64,000 bases of DNA. Origin: Anaerostipes caccae L1-92 (GTDB lineage Bacteria > Bacillota > Clostridia > Lachnospirales > Lachnospiraceae). Below, in pieces: positions 48,884-56,803 of this stretch. The position numbers were made by a program, and so were the translations under genes. The stretch covers positions 1,553,501 to 1,617,500 of the forward strand of contig NZ_AP023027.1 in assembly GCF_014467075.1 (NCBI RefSeq). The letters are read 5' to 3'. Position 1 is the stretch's first letter. The number at the start of each line of letters is the position of its first letter. Below the pieces are notes generated by a model. It did not search any database and was not told the DNA's origin. It saw only the letters and a program-made list of their open reading frames with translations.

Positions 48884-49816
48884 ATGGAAAATACAAGTGA
48901 GATCTATCACATACTCCCGAAGTCTGTCCGGGGTCTGATGCAGAAAAGCGGTCTCAAGCCGAGAGAACTTCAGGAGATCAGACTGCGCATTCATCAGCCT
49001 GTGATCGTCCGCTATGAAAATAAAGAATATTTTTTGTCTACGGAAGGGAAGCTGACGGCCAGCCATCATTTTGTACATGTTCTCACGAGAGATGAACTGA
49101 AACAGATGATGGAATATATCAGCAATTATTCTCTTTATGCCTATGAAGACCAGTTAAGACAGGGTTTTCTGACTGTGAAAGGGGGACACCGGGTAGGGAT
49201 CGCAGGAAAAGTGTCCATAGAAGACGGTGAGATCAGGACGATGAAGCATATCACTTTTTTGAACATCCGTGTGGCTCATGAGGTCATCGGCTGTGCAGAG
49301 GGGATATTTGAACACTGCACGAAAGATGGACAGCTTCTCCCGGTGCTGATCATTTCGCCTCCGGGGAGAGGAAAAACAACGCTTTTAAGGGATATGATCC
49401 GCATCGCTTCCGACGGCGGCGAGACTGTGGGTGTGGTGGATGAGCGCAGTGAGATCGCGGCTTCTTATATGGGAGTCCCCCAGAACAAAGTGGGTATCCG
49501 CACGGATGTGATGGACGGGTGTCCGAAGTCGGAAGGAATGATGATGCTTGTGCGCTCTATGGCTCCAAATGTGATAGCAGTAGATGAGATTGGGAAAAAA
49601 GAGGACGTGGACGCTATGCTGTACAGTGCTTACTGCGGATGTACTTTGATGGCGACGATCCACGGCAAAGATATGGAGGAATTAAAAAAAGTGCCGTATG
49701 TTGGGGAAATGATGGAAAGAAAAGTTTTTAAACGCTATGTTGTTCTGAGTGAACAGGGAAAAGCGGGAACTGTCAAGGAAATTTTAAATGAGGAGGGGGT
49801 GAGGCTCTATGGTTAA
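48884..49816 (+). CDS. spoIIIAA: Stage III sporulation protein AA (ATPase)
   Basis: A 310-residue AAA-type ATPase of the SpoIIIA-SpoIIQ channel (feeding tube) that joins mother cell and forespore. The Walker A motif is SPPGRGKTTLLRDM, the Walker B region is APNVIAVDEIGK, and GAPQ-like loop residues follow. It resembles secretion ATPases. It heads the eight-gene spoIIIA operon, which SigE controls in known species; a convincing SigE promoter could not be fixed in the 116-base gap (CATATATT at 48841-48848 is a weak -10 candidate). Confidence 0.95.
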   Translation: MENTSEIYHILPKSVRGLMQKSGLKPRELQEIRLRIHQPVIVRYENKEYFLSTEGKLTASHHFVHVLTRDELKQMMEYISNYSLYAYEDQLRQGFLTVKGGHRVGIAGKVSIEDGEIRTMKHITFLNIRVAHEVIGCAEGIFEHCTKDGQLLPVLIISPPGRGKTTLLRDMIRIASDGGETVGVVDERSEIAASYMGVPQNKVGIRTDVMDGCPKSEGMMMLVRSMAPNVIAVDEIGKKEDVDAMLYSAYCGCTLMATIHGKDMEELKKVPYVGEMMERKVFKRYVVLSEQGKAGTVKEILNEEGVRLYG

Positions 49817-50327
49817 ACTGCTGGGTGCGGCTATTGTCATTATTTCCGGCGGTGTTCTGGGATTTTACCGGGCGTCGAGGGAAAGAAAGAGACTGGAGCA
49901 GGGGATTGAATTGAAAAGACTTCTATATCTTCTCCAGGGCGAGATCCGGTACGGACTGACGCCTCTTCCCGATGCCATCGGCACAATAGCAGGGAAGATG
50001 AATGCCGAGTTTTCGGTCTTTCTCTCCGACGTGTCAAAAAAACTTTCTTCTTATCAGGAAGAAACATTTTCCCAAGTGTGGAAGAATTCTGTGGAGAAGG
50101 ATCTCACACCGTATGTCCTGGAGAAAAAGATGCTGGAGCCATTGATCACCATGGGAGATACGATTGGTTATCTGGACAAGGATATGCAGGTGAAGACCAT
50201 TGATTTTACGATCGAGCAGATCGAGGAGAGAATGTATCAGATTAAAGATCAGGTGATCAAGAACTGTAAACTATATCAGAGCCTTGGATTGTCCTTTGGA
50301 CTTCTCGTTGTGATTATTTTATTGTAA
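49809..50327 (+). CDS. spoIIIAB: Stage III sporulation protein AB
   Basis: A 172-residue protein with hydrophobic segments at both ends (about residues 4-20 and 155-172) and a helical middle (ELKRLLYLLQGEIRYGLTPLPDAI). It is related to GspF-like secretion proteins. It overlaps spoIIIAA by 8 bases and precedes spoIIIAC by 10. The protein is part of the mother-cell side of the SpoIIIA channel. Confidence 0.93.
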   Translation: MVKLLGAAIVIISGGVLGFYRASRERKRLEQGIELKRLLYLLQGEIRYGLTPLPDAIGTIAGKMNAEFSVFLSDVSKKLSSYQEETFSQVWKNSVEKDLTPYVLEKKMLEPLITMGDTIGYLDKDMQVKTIDFTIEQIEERMYQIKDQVIKNCKLYQSLGLSFGLLVVIILL

Positions 50328-50337
50328 GGAGGATCTT

Positions 50338-50535
50338 ATGAGCGTAAACATTATCTTTCGGATTGCGGCCGTGGGAATTCTGGTCACGATCCTGGTGCAG
50401 GTACTGAAACACTCGGGCAGGGACGAACAGGCGTTTCTGATTACCCTTGCGGGGCTGATCCTTGTACTGTCATGGGTGATCCCTTATATCTATGATCTTT
50501 TCGAGAGTGTGCAGACACTGTTCACCATTTCTTAG
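50338..50535 (+). CDS. spoIIIAC: Stage III sporulation protein AC
   Basis: A 65-residue protein with two membrane helices (IIFRIAAVGILVTILVQVL and ITLAGLILVLSWVIPYIY) separated by a short polar loop with the HSGRDEQA motif. This is the normal length of SpoIIIAC. It belongs to the spoIIIA channel operon. AAGGAGG lies before the ATG. Confidence 0.95.
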   Translation: MSVNIIFRIAAVGILVTILVQVLKHSGRDEQAFLITLAGLILVLSWVIPYIYDLFESVQTLFTIS

Positions 50536-50546
50536 GAGGCGGGCCT

Positions 50547-50927
50547 ATGGTTAAGATTGCACTTTTTGGCATCATAGCCAGTATACTGACGCTGAAGATT
50601 AAATCCATCAGGCCGGAGTACAGCCTGGTGATCGGTCTCGTATCCAGCTTATTTCTGGCAATCTACGCATTGGACGAGATGGGGAAGATCATAGACTTAT
50701 TTGGCTCTATCGAGTCTTATTCAGGAATTCCGGGAACTTACATACAAATTCTTTTAAAGCTGGTCGGGATTTCTTTTCTGTGTGAGTTTGCCTCAAATAT
50801 ATGCAAAGACGCGGGACAGGCAACCATGGCAAAACAGGTGGAGATGGCGGGAAAGCTGTCCATACTGGTTGTCAGTCTGCCGATCCTTCAATCTCTGCTG
50901 ACGACGTTAGAAAGGCTGATGGGATGA
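50547..50927 (+). CDS. spoIIIAD: Stage III sporulation protein AD
   Basis: A 126-residue membrane protein with about four hydrophobic helices, related to SpoIIIAC in its first part (SIRPEYSLVIGLVSSLFLAI) and ending in the conserved KLVGISFLCEFASNICKDAG and AGKLSILVVSLPILQSLL. It is a member of the spoIIIA operon. Its stop overlaps the spoIIIAE start (ATGA). Confidence 0.94.
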   Translation: MVKIALFGIIASILTLKIKSIRPEYSLVIGLVSSLFLAIYALDEMGKIIDLFGSIESYSGIPGTYIQILLKLVGISFLCEFASNICKDAGQATMAKQVEMAGKLSILVVSLPILQSLLTTLERLMG

Positions 50928-52048
50928 GAAAACGTATCATACTGCTGGCATTTATCTTTGTCCTGATGTTTGCGGCAAAGGTGTCGGCGAAGGAAGAGGA
51001 AGACTTGAGCGAATATTCGTTTGAACAGGTGGAAAAAACACTGGAGAAGGCAAAAATCAGTTTCTCTTATGAGGAACTGGTGAAAAAGCTTATAACAGGA
51101 AATATCAAAGGGGCTTTTTCTATGGTCAGACAGAGCGTTGGGGATCAGCTGTTTTCAATTCTTTCGGAAAACAGGAACTTTATGAGACAGCTGATCGCAG
51201 TGGCGATCATTGCGGCAGTGTTCAAAAATTTTTCCGATGCGTTTTTCCAGGGGAATACCGGGGATACGGCCTTTTATGTCACATATATGATTCTGATCGG
51301 TCTCATGGCGAATTCTTTTTTCTTTTTGAATTCCATCACGGATCAGGTGATCTCTACGCTCATTGATTTCATGAAAGGACTGATCACAGCCTACTCGATC
51401 GCAGTGGTGGCAACTACGGGGGTATCCACATCGGTGGCCCTGTATGAGATGTATCTGTTTGTGATCTATATCATTTCTCTTCTGGTCCAGAGTGTGATCT
51501 TTCCGGCGGTAAAGATCCTGTTTGTGCTAAAGATCGTCAATCACATTTCACTGGAGGAGAAACTTTCCAGACTCTGCGATACACTGGAATGGGCCGTGAG
51601 AGCCCTGTTAAAGGCACTGCTGGCCGTGGTTCTGGGAATCCAGATGATTCAGGCCATGCTTCTGCCGGCAGTAGATTCCGTAAAAGACGGTATTTTTAAA
51701 AAAGGTGTGTCCATGATCCCCGGAGTGGGACAGGGCGTCAGCACGGTGACAACGACTCTGATCGGATCAGCTGTTGTGATCAAAAACAGTATCGGAGTGG
51801 CGGGGATTTTTGTTCTCTGTGTTATCATCCTTGTTCCGCTGATGCAGATCGGGGGAATCCTTCTGTCTTATATTGGAACAGGGATTCTGCTTCAGCCGGT
51901 CTCAGACAAACGGATCACAGGATCTCTGGATGCGGTGATCAAGAGCGGAAAACTGCTGCTTCGGACCGTGTTTACTCTGAGCATTTTGTTTATTCTGTCC
52001 ATTGCCATCGTAGCCTTTTCCACAAATATTAATTACTATACGGGGTGA
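50924..52048 (+). CDS. spoIIIAE: Stage III sporulation protein AE
   Basis: A 374-residue polytopic membrane protein with an N-terminal signal sequence (LLAFIFVLMFAAKVSA) and about eight membrane segments, similar to permease-type proteins. GNIKGAFSMVRQSVG and GVGQGVSTVTTTLIGSAV are typical of SpoIIIAE. The start is ATG 50924 by overlap with spoIIIAD; a longer frame inside spoIIIAD is not used. It probably forms a central part of the inner-membrane channel. Confidence 0.94.
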   Translation: MRKRIILLAFIFVLMFAAKVSAKEEEDLSEYSFEQVEKTLEKAKISFSYEELVKKLITGNIKGAFSMVRQSVGDQLFSILSENRNFMRQLIAVAIIAAVFKNFSDAFFQGNTGDTAFYVTYMILIGLMANSFFFLNSITDQVISTLIDFMKGLITAYSIAVVATTGVSTSVALYEMYLFVIYIISLLVQSVIFPAVKILFVLKIVNHISLEEKLSRLCDTLEWAVRALLKALLAVVLGIQMIQAMLLPAVDSVKDGIFKKGVSMIPGVGQGVSTVTTTLIGSAVVIKNSIGVAGIFVLCVIILVPLMQIGGILLSYIGTGILLQPVSDKRITGSLDAVIKSGKLLLRTVFTLSILFILSIAIVAFSTNINYYTG

Positions 52049-52054
52049 CGGCAT

Positions 52055-52510
52055 ATGCAGTATATTAAAGCGATTGTTTTTTTTCTGATTCTTATGACAC
52101 TGGTAAGCCAGCTTTGTCAGGGGGATAAATACAAGCCCTACATCCGGCTGGTGACCGGATTTATGCTGCTGGCCCTGATGATGAGGCCGATTGCCTATGT
52201 TATGAATATAGGGCCGGAAGACCTCACAGTATTTTCTAATGTGAATACGGACAGCACAGAATCTTCTTTCAGGAGCCAGGCTCTTGAAACTTATAAAAAC
52301 CGCGAAGAGAAGAAAATAAAAAAAATCCTTCAGTCCTATAAGATTCAGGCGAAAGAAGTGGAAGTGGATACGGATGATACAAAGGATGATCCGGAGATCG
52401 ATGAGATTTCTGTGAAGGTTGAAGATGAAGAATCTGAAGCAAAGAAAGTAAAAACAATACTTTTGAACTTCTATAATGTAGATGAGAGTCATATCAATAT
52501 AAGTGAGTAG
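52055..52510 (+). CDS. spoIIIAF: Stage III sporulation protein AF
   Basis: A 151-residue protein with two N-terminal membrane helices (IKAIVFFLILMTLVSQL and LVTGFMLLALMMRPIAYV), followed by an acidic and lysine-rich soluble domain (about residues 65-151) with a ring-building-motif-like fold, ending VDESHINISE. This is the normal SpoIIIAF layout. It is six bases downstream of spoIIIAE. Confidence 0.93.
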   Translation: MQYIKAIVFFLILMTLVSQLCQGDKYKPYIRLVTGFMLLALMMRPIAYVMNIGPEDLTVFSNVNTDSTESSFRSQALETYKNREEKKIKKILQSYKIQAKEVEVDTDDTKDDPEIDEISVKVEDEESEAKKVKTILLNFYNVDESHINISE

Positions 52511-52517
52511 GAAATGT

Positions 52518-53060
52518 ATGATGGACAAAAAGGAACTGATCCAAAAAATTGAATCTCTGGGCACAAAGAAAATTGTTTTGATTTTTGTTCTTGGGATTGC
52601 CTTGATCGTATTTTCTTTTCCTTCATCAGGGAAGAAAACGGCCAAAAGCACCAAAGACTCAGAAAGCAGTGAGGATGTGTCATCCACGGATGCCTATGTC
52701 AAAAAGCAGGAACAACGGCTTGTAGCCGCGTTGAAAAATGTGGAAGGCGTGGGAAAAGTAAAAGTGATGATCACTCTGAAATCTTCAAAGGAGTCAGTCG
52801 TCAACAAGGATACACCTTATGAAGAGAGTACAAAAAAGGACGAAAAAGCGGTGAAGGAAGATGAGGAGACCGTTTTAATTGATAAAAACGGGGAGAAGGT
52901 CCCTTACATAGTGAAAGAAGTAGAACCTGAAGTGGAAGGAGTTGTAGTGGTCGCACAAGGCGGAGGAAGCGATATTGTCAACCAGAATATCGTCGATGCG
53001 GTGAGTGTGTTGTTTCACATTTCATCTTATAAAATAAAGGTGTTAAAAATGGAGGACTAG
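52518..53060 (+). CDS. spoIIIAG: Stage III sporulation protein AG
   Basis: A 180-residue protein with a single N-terminal membrane helix (IVLIFVLGIALIVFSF) and an extracytoplasmic domain. NVEGVGKVKVMITLKSSKE and the later GSDIVNQNIVDAVSVLF resemble ring-forming domains of secretion systems; SpoIIIAG makes a large ring in the channel. The charged insert rich in Lys/Glu in the middle is common. ATG 52518 is chosen as start; GTG 52503 overlaps spoIIIAF and ATG 52521 is possible. Confidence 0.93.
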   Translation: MMDKKELIQKIESLGTKKIVLIFVLGIALIVFSFPSSGKKTAKSTKDSESSEDVSSTDAYVKKQEQRLVAALKNVEGVGKVKVMITLKSSKESVVNKDTPYEESTKKDEKAVKEDEETVLIDKNGEKVPYIVKEVEPEVEGVVVVAQGGGSDIVNQNIVDAVSVLFHISSYKIKVLKMED

Positions 53061-53063
53061 GAA

Positions 53064-53633
53064 ATGAAGAAAATCGTGAAAAAAAATCAGTTAATCATCA
53101 CAACTCTGGCTGTTATTATAGCGGTCGCGGGCTATGTAAATTATACGGGTCAGTACATCACTACAACGAAGGACAAAGCAAAGACGGTCAGCAATACGGC
53201 AAAAAATGCCTCTCAGAGCCAGGCAAAAGATGACATCACAGATGTGGGGGAAGCGGTGCTCACGAATGCCCAGGTGGGAAATTATGTGGCAAAGGCGAAG
53301 CTTGAGAGAGAACAGACCCACAGCAAGGCAAAGGACACTTTGGAAGAAATCATCAAAGACAAAACAGTCAAAGACAGTGTAAAACAGGATGCAGTAGATA
53401 AGCTTGCTACGCTGGCAGAGCAGATGGAGATGGAGACAGCTACCGAAAACCTGCTGGGCGCCAAGGGGTTTTTGAATTCCATCGTGACCATTCAAAATGG
53501 AAACGTGGATGTCCTGGTGAACCTGAAAGATGTCTCCAAAGTGGAGAGAAGCCAGATTGAAGATATTGTCACGAGAAAGACCGGATGCAAGCTGGAAAAT
53601 GTCGTGATCACATCCATAAAAACAGAAGATTAA
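53064..53633 (+). CDS. spoIIIAH: Stage III sporulation protein AH
   Basis: A 189-residue protein: one N-terminal membrane segment (LIITTLAVIIAVAGYVNYTG), a polar linker, and a YscJ/FliF-like domain (about residues 85-189) that meets SpoIIQ across the intermembrane space. The end QIEDIVTRKTGCKLENVVIT is typical of SpoIIIAH. It is the last gene of the operon, with a terminator directly after it. Confidence 0.94.
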   Translation: MKKIVKKNQLIITTLAVIIAVAGYVNYTGQYITTTKDKAKTVSNTAKNASQSQAKDDITDVGEAVLTNAQVGNYVAKAKLEREQTHSKAKDTLEEIIKDKTVKDSVKQDAVDKLATLAEQMEMETATENLLGAKGFLNSIVTIQNGNVDVLVNLKDVSKVERSQIEDIVTRKTGCKLENVVITSIKTED

Positions 53634-53640
53634 AGGTTTT

Positions 53641-53682
53641 GTGTGTAAATTCCGGGGACAGGGATTTGCACACTTTCTTTTT
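53641..53682 (+). terminator. Terminator of the spoIIIA operon
   Basis: GTGTGTAAAT (53641-53650) pairs with ATTTGCACAC (53664-53673), with one G-U pair, and a pyrimidine-rich tail follows. Confidence 0.85.
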
Positions 53683-53785
53683 TCTTGCATAACATCGATA
53701 ACTTTTGGTATAATTAACATACTGTATATGAAGAATCATAAAACAGAAGAAAAAGTTTTTAGAAGCAATCAGCAGGAGGCTTTTT

Positions 53786-54163
53786 ATGGAAAATAAAAGT
53801 AGTGGTTATAAGATTCACGAAAAAGGGATGCTCGGAGAAGTAAAGATCGCAGATGAAGTGATCGCGATCATCGCAGGGCTTGCAGCGACAGAAGTCAAAG
53901 GCGTGGCAGGTATGTGCGGCAATATAACGAATGAGCTTGTGAGCAAACTCGGTATGAAGAACCTTTCCAAGGGTGTGCGTGTTATCGTTGAGGGAAGTCA
54001 TGTCAGTGTTGATCTGGCCATCGAACTGGACTATGGAGTCAGCATTGCACAGATTTCAAAGAAAGTACAGGAAAAGGTTAAGACAGCCATAGAGAATATG
54101 ACAGGCCTGACCATCGACGAAGTCAACGTAAGAATTGCCGGCGTAGCGCTGGAAGAAGAATAA
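53786..54163 (+). CDS. Asp23/Gls24-family envelope stress protein
   Basis: A 125-residue Asp23 (DUF322) protein. GEVKIADEVIAIIAGLAATEVKGVAGM and the later VRIAGVALEE are the family signature. Asp23 proteins are abundant, membrane-associated and linked to cell-wall stress and alkaline shock; the copy next to nusB (Bacillus yqhY type) is linked to the control of lipid synthesis. AGGAGG lies before the start. Confidence 0.93.
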   Translation: MENKSSGYKIHEKGMLGEVKIADEVIAIIAGLAATEVKGVAGMCGNITNELVSKLGMKNLSKGVRVIVEGSHVSVDLAIELDYGVSIAQISKKVQEKVKTAIENMTGLTIDEVNVRIAGVALEEE

Positions 54164-54225
54164 TCAAAAGATGCGGAGCTGTGAAAAGCAGTTCCGTTCT
54201 TACTGTGTAGAGAAAGGACCGTAAG

Positions 54226-54621
54226 ATGACAAGGAGTAAATTAAGAGAGCAGATGTTCCGTCTGTGCTTTTCCATCGATTTTCACACAAGCGAGGAGTTT
54301 GAAGCGCAGGCAGACCTGTATTTTTCAAATAATGATTTTTTCAGGAACAAAGAGAAAGACTACATAAAGACAAGGACTCTCGATATGCTTTCCCGTCTTG
54401 AAGAAATCGATCAAAAGATCAATGAAAACAGCAAAGGCTGGGATATTAAGAGACTGGGGAAAGCCGAGCTTACGATCTTAAGAATTGCAGTTTATGAAAT
54501 AATGTTTGATGAGGATATCCCGGATAAAGTGGCGATCAACGAGGCAGTAGAACTTTCAAAGACTTACTGTAACGAAAAGGCTGCCTCATTTATCAATGGG
54601 ATCTTGGGAAAGATTGGTTAA
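54226..54621 (+). CDS. nusB: Transcription antitermination factor NusB
   Basis: A 131-residue all-helical NusB, the usual length. REQMFRLCFSIDFH at the start, WDIKRLGKAELTILRIAVYEI and VAINEAVELSKTYCNEKAASFINGILGKI are the recognised family segments. It binds boxA RNA with NusE to promote rRNA transcription. It abuts xseA with no gap. Confidence 0.95.
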   Translation: MTRSKLREQMFRLCFSIDFHTSEEFEAQADLYFSNNDFFRNKEKDYIKTRTLDMLSRLEEIDQKINENSKGWDIKRLGKAELTILRIAVYEIMFDEDIPDKVAINEAVELSKTYCNEKAASFINGILGKIG

Positions 54622-55830
54622 ATGAACAAAGTATTTTCAGTGGCGCAGATCAATGCGTATATCAAAAGAATCTTTCAGAGCGATTATGCCCTGAACCGGA
54701 TTTATATCAAGGGAGAAGTCTCAAACTGCAAATACCATTCTTCCGGTCATATCTATTTTTCATTAAAGGATGATAAAAGCCAGATTTCCTGTGTGATGTT
54801 TGCCAATCAGAGGATCAGCGGGCTGGATTTTGAGATGGAAAACGGACAGACGGTCATTGTTTCGGGAAGCATCAGTGTGTTTGAGAGAAACGGAACCTAT
54901 CAGCTTTATGCCAACGAAATTTCTCTGGACGGCATCGGACGGCTCTATGTGGAGTTTGAGAAGCTGAAGGAGAAACTTTACAGGGAAGGTTTATTCGATC
55001 ACGAAAAGAAAAAGCCGATTCCCCAAAATCCGAAAACCATCGGCATCGTGACGGCGAAGACAGGAGCCGCCATCCACGATATTATGAGTGTTGCAAAGCG
55101 GAGAAACCCGTATATACAGCTGGTGCTGTATCCGGCACAGGTTCAGGGTGACGGGGCGGCAGAGACGATTGTGAGAGGTATTGAGACACTGGACCGCTAT
55201 GGAGTTGATACGATCATCATCGGCCGCGGAGGCGGATCGATTGAGGATCTCTGGGCATTCAACGAAGAGAAGGTTGCCAGGGCCATTTATGCAGCCAAAA
55301 CGCCGATCATCTCCGGGACAGGCCATGAGGTGGATACGACCATCGCAGACTATGCGGCAGATTTAAGGGCAGCCACACCCACGGCGGCGTGTGAACTTGC
55401 AGTTCCGGATCTTAGGGAGACACTGGATGCGATTGACGCAAGGAAAAGAAGCCTTTCTGTACAGATCCGCCACATTCTGCGGAATTATGAACTTCGTCTG
55501 GAACAGTACAGCGGAAAACTGCGCAGGTTTGATCCCAAGCTTCAATTACAGGAGCAGAGAATGACGCTCGCGGAACTGGAAGACCGCCTGACAAAGAGGA
55601 TGGATTATCTGCGAAACCGCTATCAGCATCGGCTGGAACTATATGCACAGCGCCTGCACGGACTTTCTCCTACGGCAAAACTGATTGGAGGATATGGATA
55701 TCTGTCGGATCAGTCCGGACAGCCGGTTTTATCGACGGCTCAGATATCTGAAGGGGATGAAGTGCAGATTACCATCTCTGACGGGTCTATAAAAACAAAA
55801 GTAACACAAGTTATACCGAGAGAAAAATAA
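54622..55830 (+). CDS. xseA: Exodeoxyribonuclease VII large subunit
   Basis: A 402-residue XseA. The N-terminal OB-fold (VFSVAQINAYIKRIFQ, IYIKGEVSNCKYHSSGHIYFS) binds single-stranded DNA. The catalytic domain has GIVTAKTGAAIHDI, DTIIIGRGGGSIEDLWAF and GTGHEVDTTIADYAADLRAATPT. A long coiled-coil and C-terminal barrel end the protein. The small subunit xseB usually overlaps or abuts this gene, but here it is 766 bases away. Confidence 0.96.
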   Translation: MNKVFSVAQINAYIKRIFQSDYALNRIYIKGEVSNCKYHSSGHIYFSLKDDKSQISCVMFANQRISGLDFEMENGQTVIVSGSISVFERNGTYQLYANEISLDGIGRLYVEFEKLKEKLYREGLFDHEKKKPIPQNPKTIGIVTAKTGAAIHDIMSVAKRRNPYIQLVLYPAQVQGDGAAETIVRGIETLDRYGVDTIIIGRGGGSIEDLWAFNEEKVARAIYAAKTPIISGTGHEVDTTIADYAADLRAATPTAACELAVPDLRETLDAIDARKRSLSVQIRHILRNYELRLEQYSGKLRRFDPKLQLQEQRMTLAELEDRLTKRMDYLRNRYQHRLELYAQRLHGLSPTAKLIGGYGYLSDQSGQPVLSTAQISEGDEVQITISDGSIKTKVTQVIPREK

Positions 55831-55833
55831 AGA

Positions 55834-55862
55834 ACAAAGTGGGCTTGCCTATTTTGTATTTT
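55834..55862 (+). terminator. Terminator-like hairpin after xseA
   Basis: ACAAAGTGGG (55834-55843) pairs along its whole length with CCTATTTTGT (55848-55857), with G-U pairs, followed by a short AT-rich stretch. Confidence 0.55.
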
Positions 55863-55992
55863 ACAGATGCTTAGTTTTCCCAACCTCATGAACCAAAAAA
55901 CGTCGGAGAACCGCTTAAAATGGGAGTCAGGAGGCGATTTTAAAGGTGATTTAGAAAAACAAACAATCGGTTGGTAAAAAATCAAAGAAACG

Positions 55993-56021
55993 TTGATTTC
56001 ATCAGGAAAACTGACTATAAT
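55993..56021 (+). promoter_or_regulatory. Leader promoter of the CRISPR mini-array
   Basis: A -35 TTGATT (55993-55998) and a perfect -10 TATAAT (56016-56021) have a 17-base spacer. The predicted start is about 20 bases before the first repeat. Confidence 0.75.
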
Positions 56022-56049
56022 AAAAACAAGAAACGGCGTAAAAACGTTG

Positions 56050-56213
56050 GATAAACAGTAACAAGTGTTGTATTGAAATGAAGAAAATAGAAGTGGGGTA
56101 TATCCCTGTTATGAGGATAAACAGTAACAAGTGTTGTATTGAAATTATGTACTCATAAGCACCACCCACTTTCGCAAGACTCCGATAAACAGTAACAAGA
56201 GTTGTAAAGTTTT
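56050..56213 (+). CRISPR. Orphan three-repeat CRISPR mini-array
   Basis: Two identical 30-base repeats, beginning GATAAACAGTAAC and ending GTATTGAAAT, lie at 56050-56079 and 56116-56145. A third, degenerate at its 3' end, lies at 56184-56213 (16 of the first 16 bases match, then drift). The two spacers are 36 bases (56080-56115) and 38 bases (56146-56183) and are unlike each other. The repeat end ATTGAAAT is the usual 8-base crRNA handle of type I-B/III arrays. The degenerate repeat marks the trailer end, so the leader is on the left, where a good promoter is found. No cas gene lies in the window; the array must use Cas proteins from elsewhere or be a relic. Confidence 0.8.
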
Positions 56214-56279
56214 TCTGTTTTACAGAATGTATTATAAAACAGGAAATTAGTAGATTATTATTAGAATACATAAGATGAG

Positions 56280-56312
56280 AAGACGGGGAGATTTATCCTG
56301 TCTTTTCTTTTG
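56280..56312 (+). terminator. Terminator downstream of the CRISPR array
   Basis: AAGACGGGG (56280-56288) pairs with TCCTGTCTT (56296-56304-type arm, two G-U pairs), followed by a T-rich stretch. It closes the small CRISPR transcript. Confidence 0.65.
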
Positions 56313-56365
56313 CTCTCCGATCAACAGGACAGATTTCGAAAGATTCCTATTCAGCACGTAAAATA

Positions 56366-56411
56366 CCTCATTCCAGTCATAAAGAAGCCGGACGTAATAT
56401 CTACTGGAGAT
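56366..56411 (+). repeat. 46-base dispersed repeat, copy B
   Basis: Matches 7196-7241 at about 35 of 46 positions without gaps, with identical CCTCATTCCA, GGACGTAAT and CTGGA blocks. Located between the CRISPR array and xseB. Nature unknown. Confidence 0.5.
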
Positions 56412-56529
56412 AATGTCTGATGGAGCAGGCTGCTTAGAGACAAAAGGTGCCATTTGCGATAGTTTTTCTCCATTGTGGGAAGGAGGTCTTTTCAGAGCCG
56501 ACTGGAGATACTGGAGAAAAACTCAAGGG

Positions 56530-56557
56530 TTTCATTTCAAACCAAATATGATATAAT
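56530..56557 (+). promoter_or_regulatory. Promoter of the xseB-ispA-dxs operon
   Basis: A -10 TATAAT (56552-56557) with an extended TGA just before it, and a weak -35 TTTCAT (56530-56535) at 16 bases. It would give xseB and the downstream genes their own transcript after the insert. Confidence 0.65.
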
Positions 56558-56596
56558 GAAGAAAATATTTTTGGAAAGGAAATCAGGTTGTAACTT

Positions 56597-56803
56597 ATGG
56601 CAAAAAAGAAGTTTAGTATTGATGAGGGATTCAGCCAGTTAGACGATATATTAAAGAATTTAGAGCAGGAGGACATAAAGCTTGCCGATGCGGTAGAACT
56701 TTATACAAAAGGAGTCTCCACTTTAAAAGAATGCAAGGATTCTCTGGACCAGGTGGAAAAAGAGCTGATTATATTAGAACAAAACGGAGAGAACAATGAA
56801 TGA
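56597..56803 (+). CDS. xseB: Exodeoxyribonuclease VII small subunit
   Basis: A 68-residue helical hairpin protein. FSIDEGFSQLDDILKNLEQE and the later LYTKGVSTLKECKDSLDQVE match XseB. It joins XseA to form exonuclease VII. It overlaps ispA by 8 bases, as usual, but its normal partner xseA is separated from it by an insert of foreign-looking sequence. AAGGAAA lies upstream. Confidence 0.92.
   Translation: MAKKKFSIDEGFSQLDDILKNLEQEDIKLADAVELYTKGVSTLKECKDSLDQVEKELIILEQNGENNE

Noticed and set aside
50801..50923. Longer N-terminus for SpoIIIAE
   Set aside because: It lies inside spoIIIAD, while ATG 50924 gives the usual start with a signal sequence and a 4-base overlap.
56002..56271. Minus-strand reading frame with an internally repeated peptide (ISIQHLLLFI)
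   Set aside because: The peptide repeat is only the translation of the CRISPR repeats; there is no ribosome site and the frame is not otherwise protein-like.
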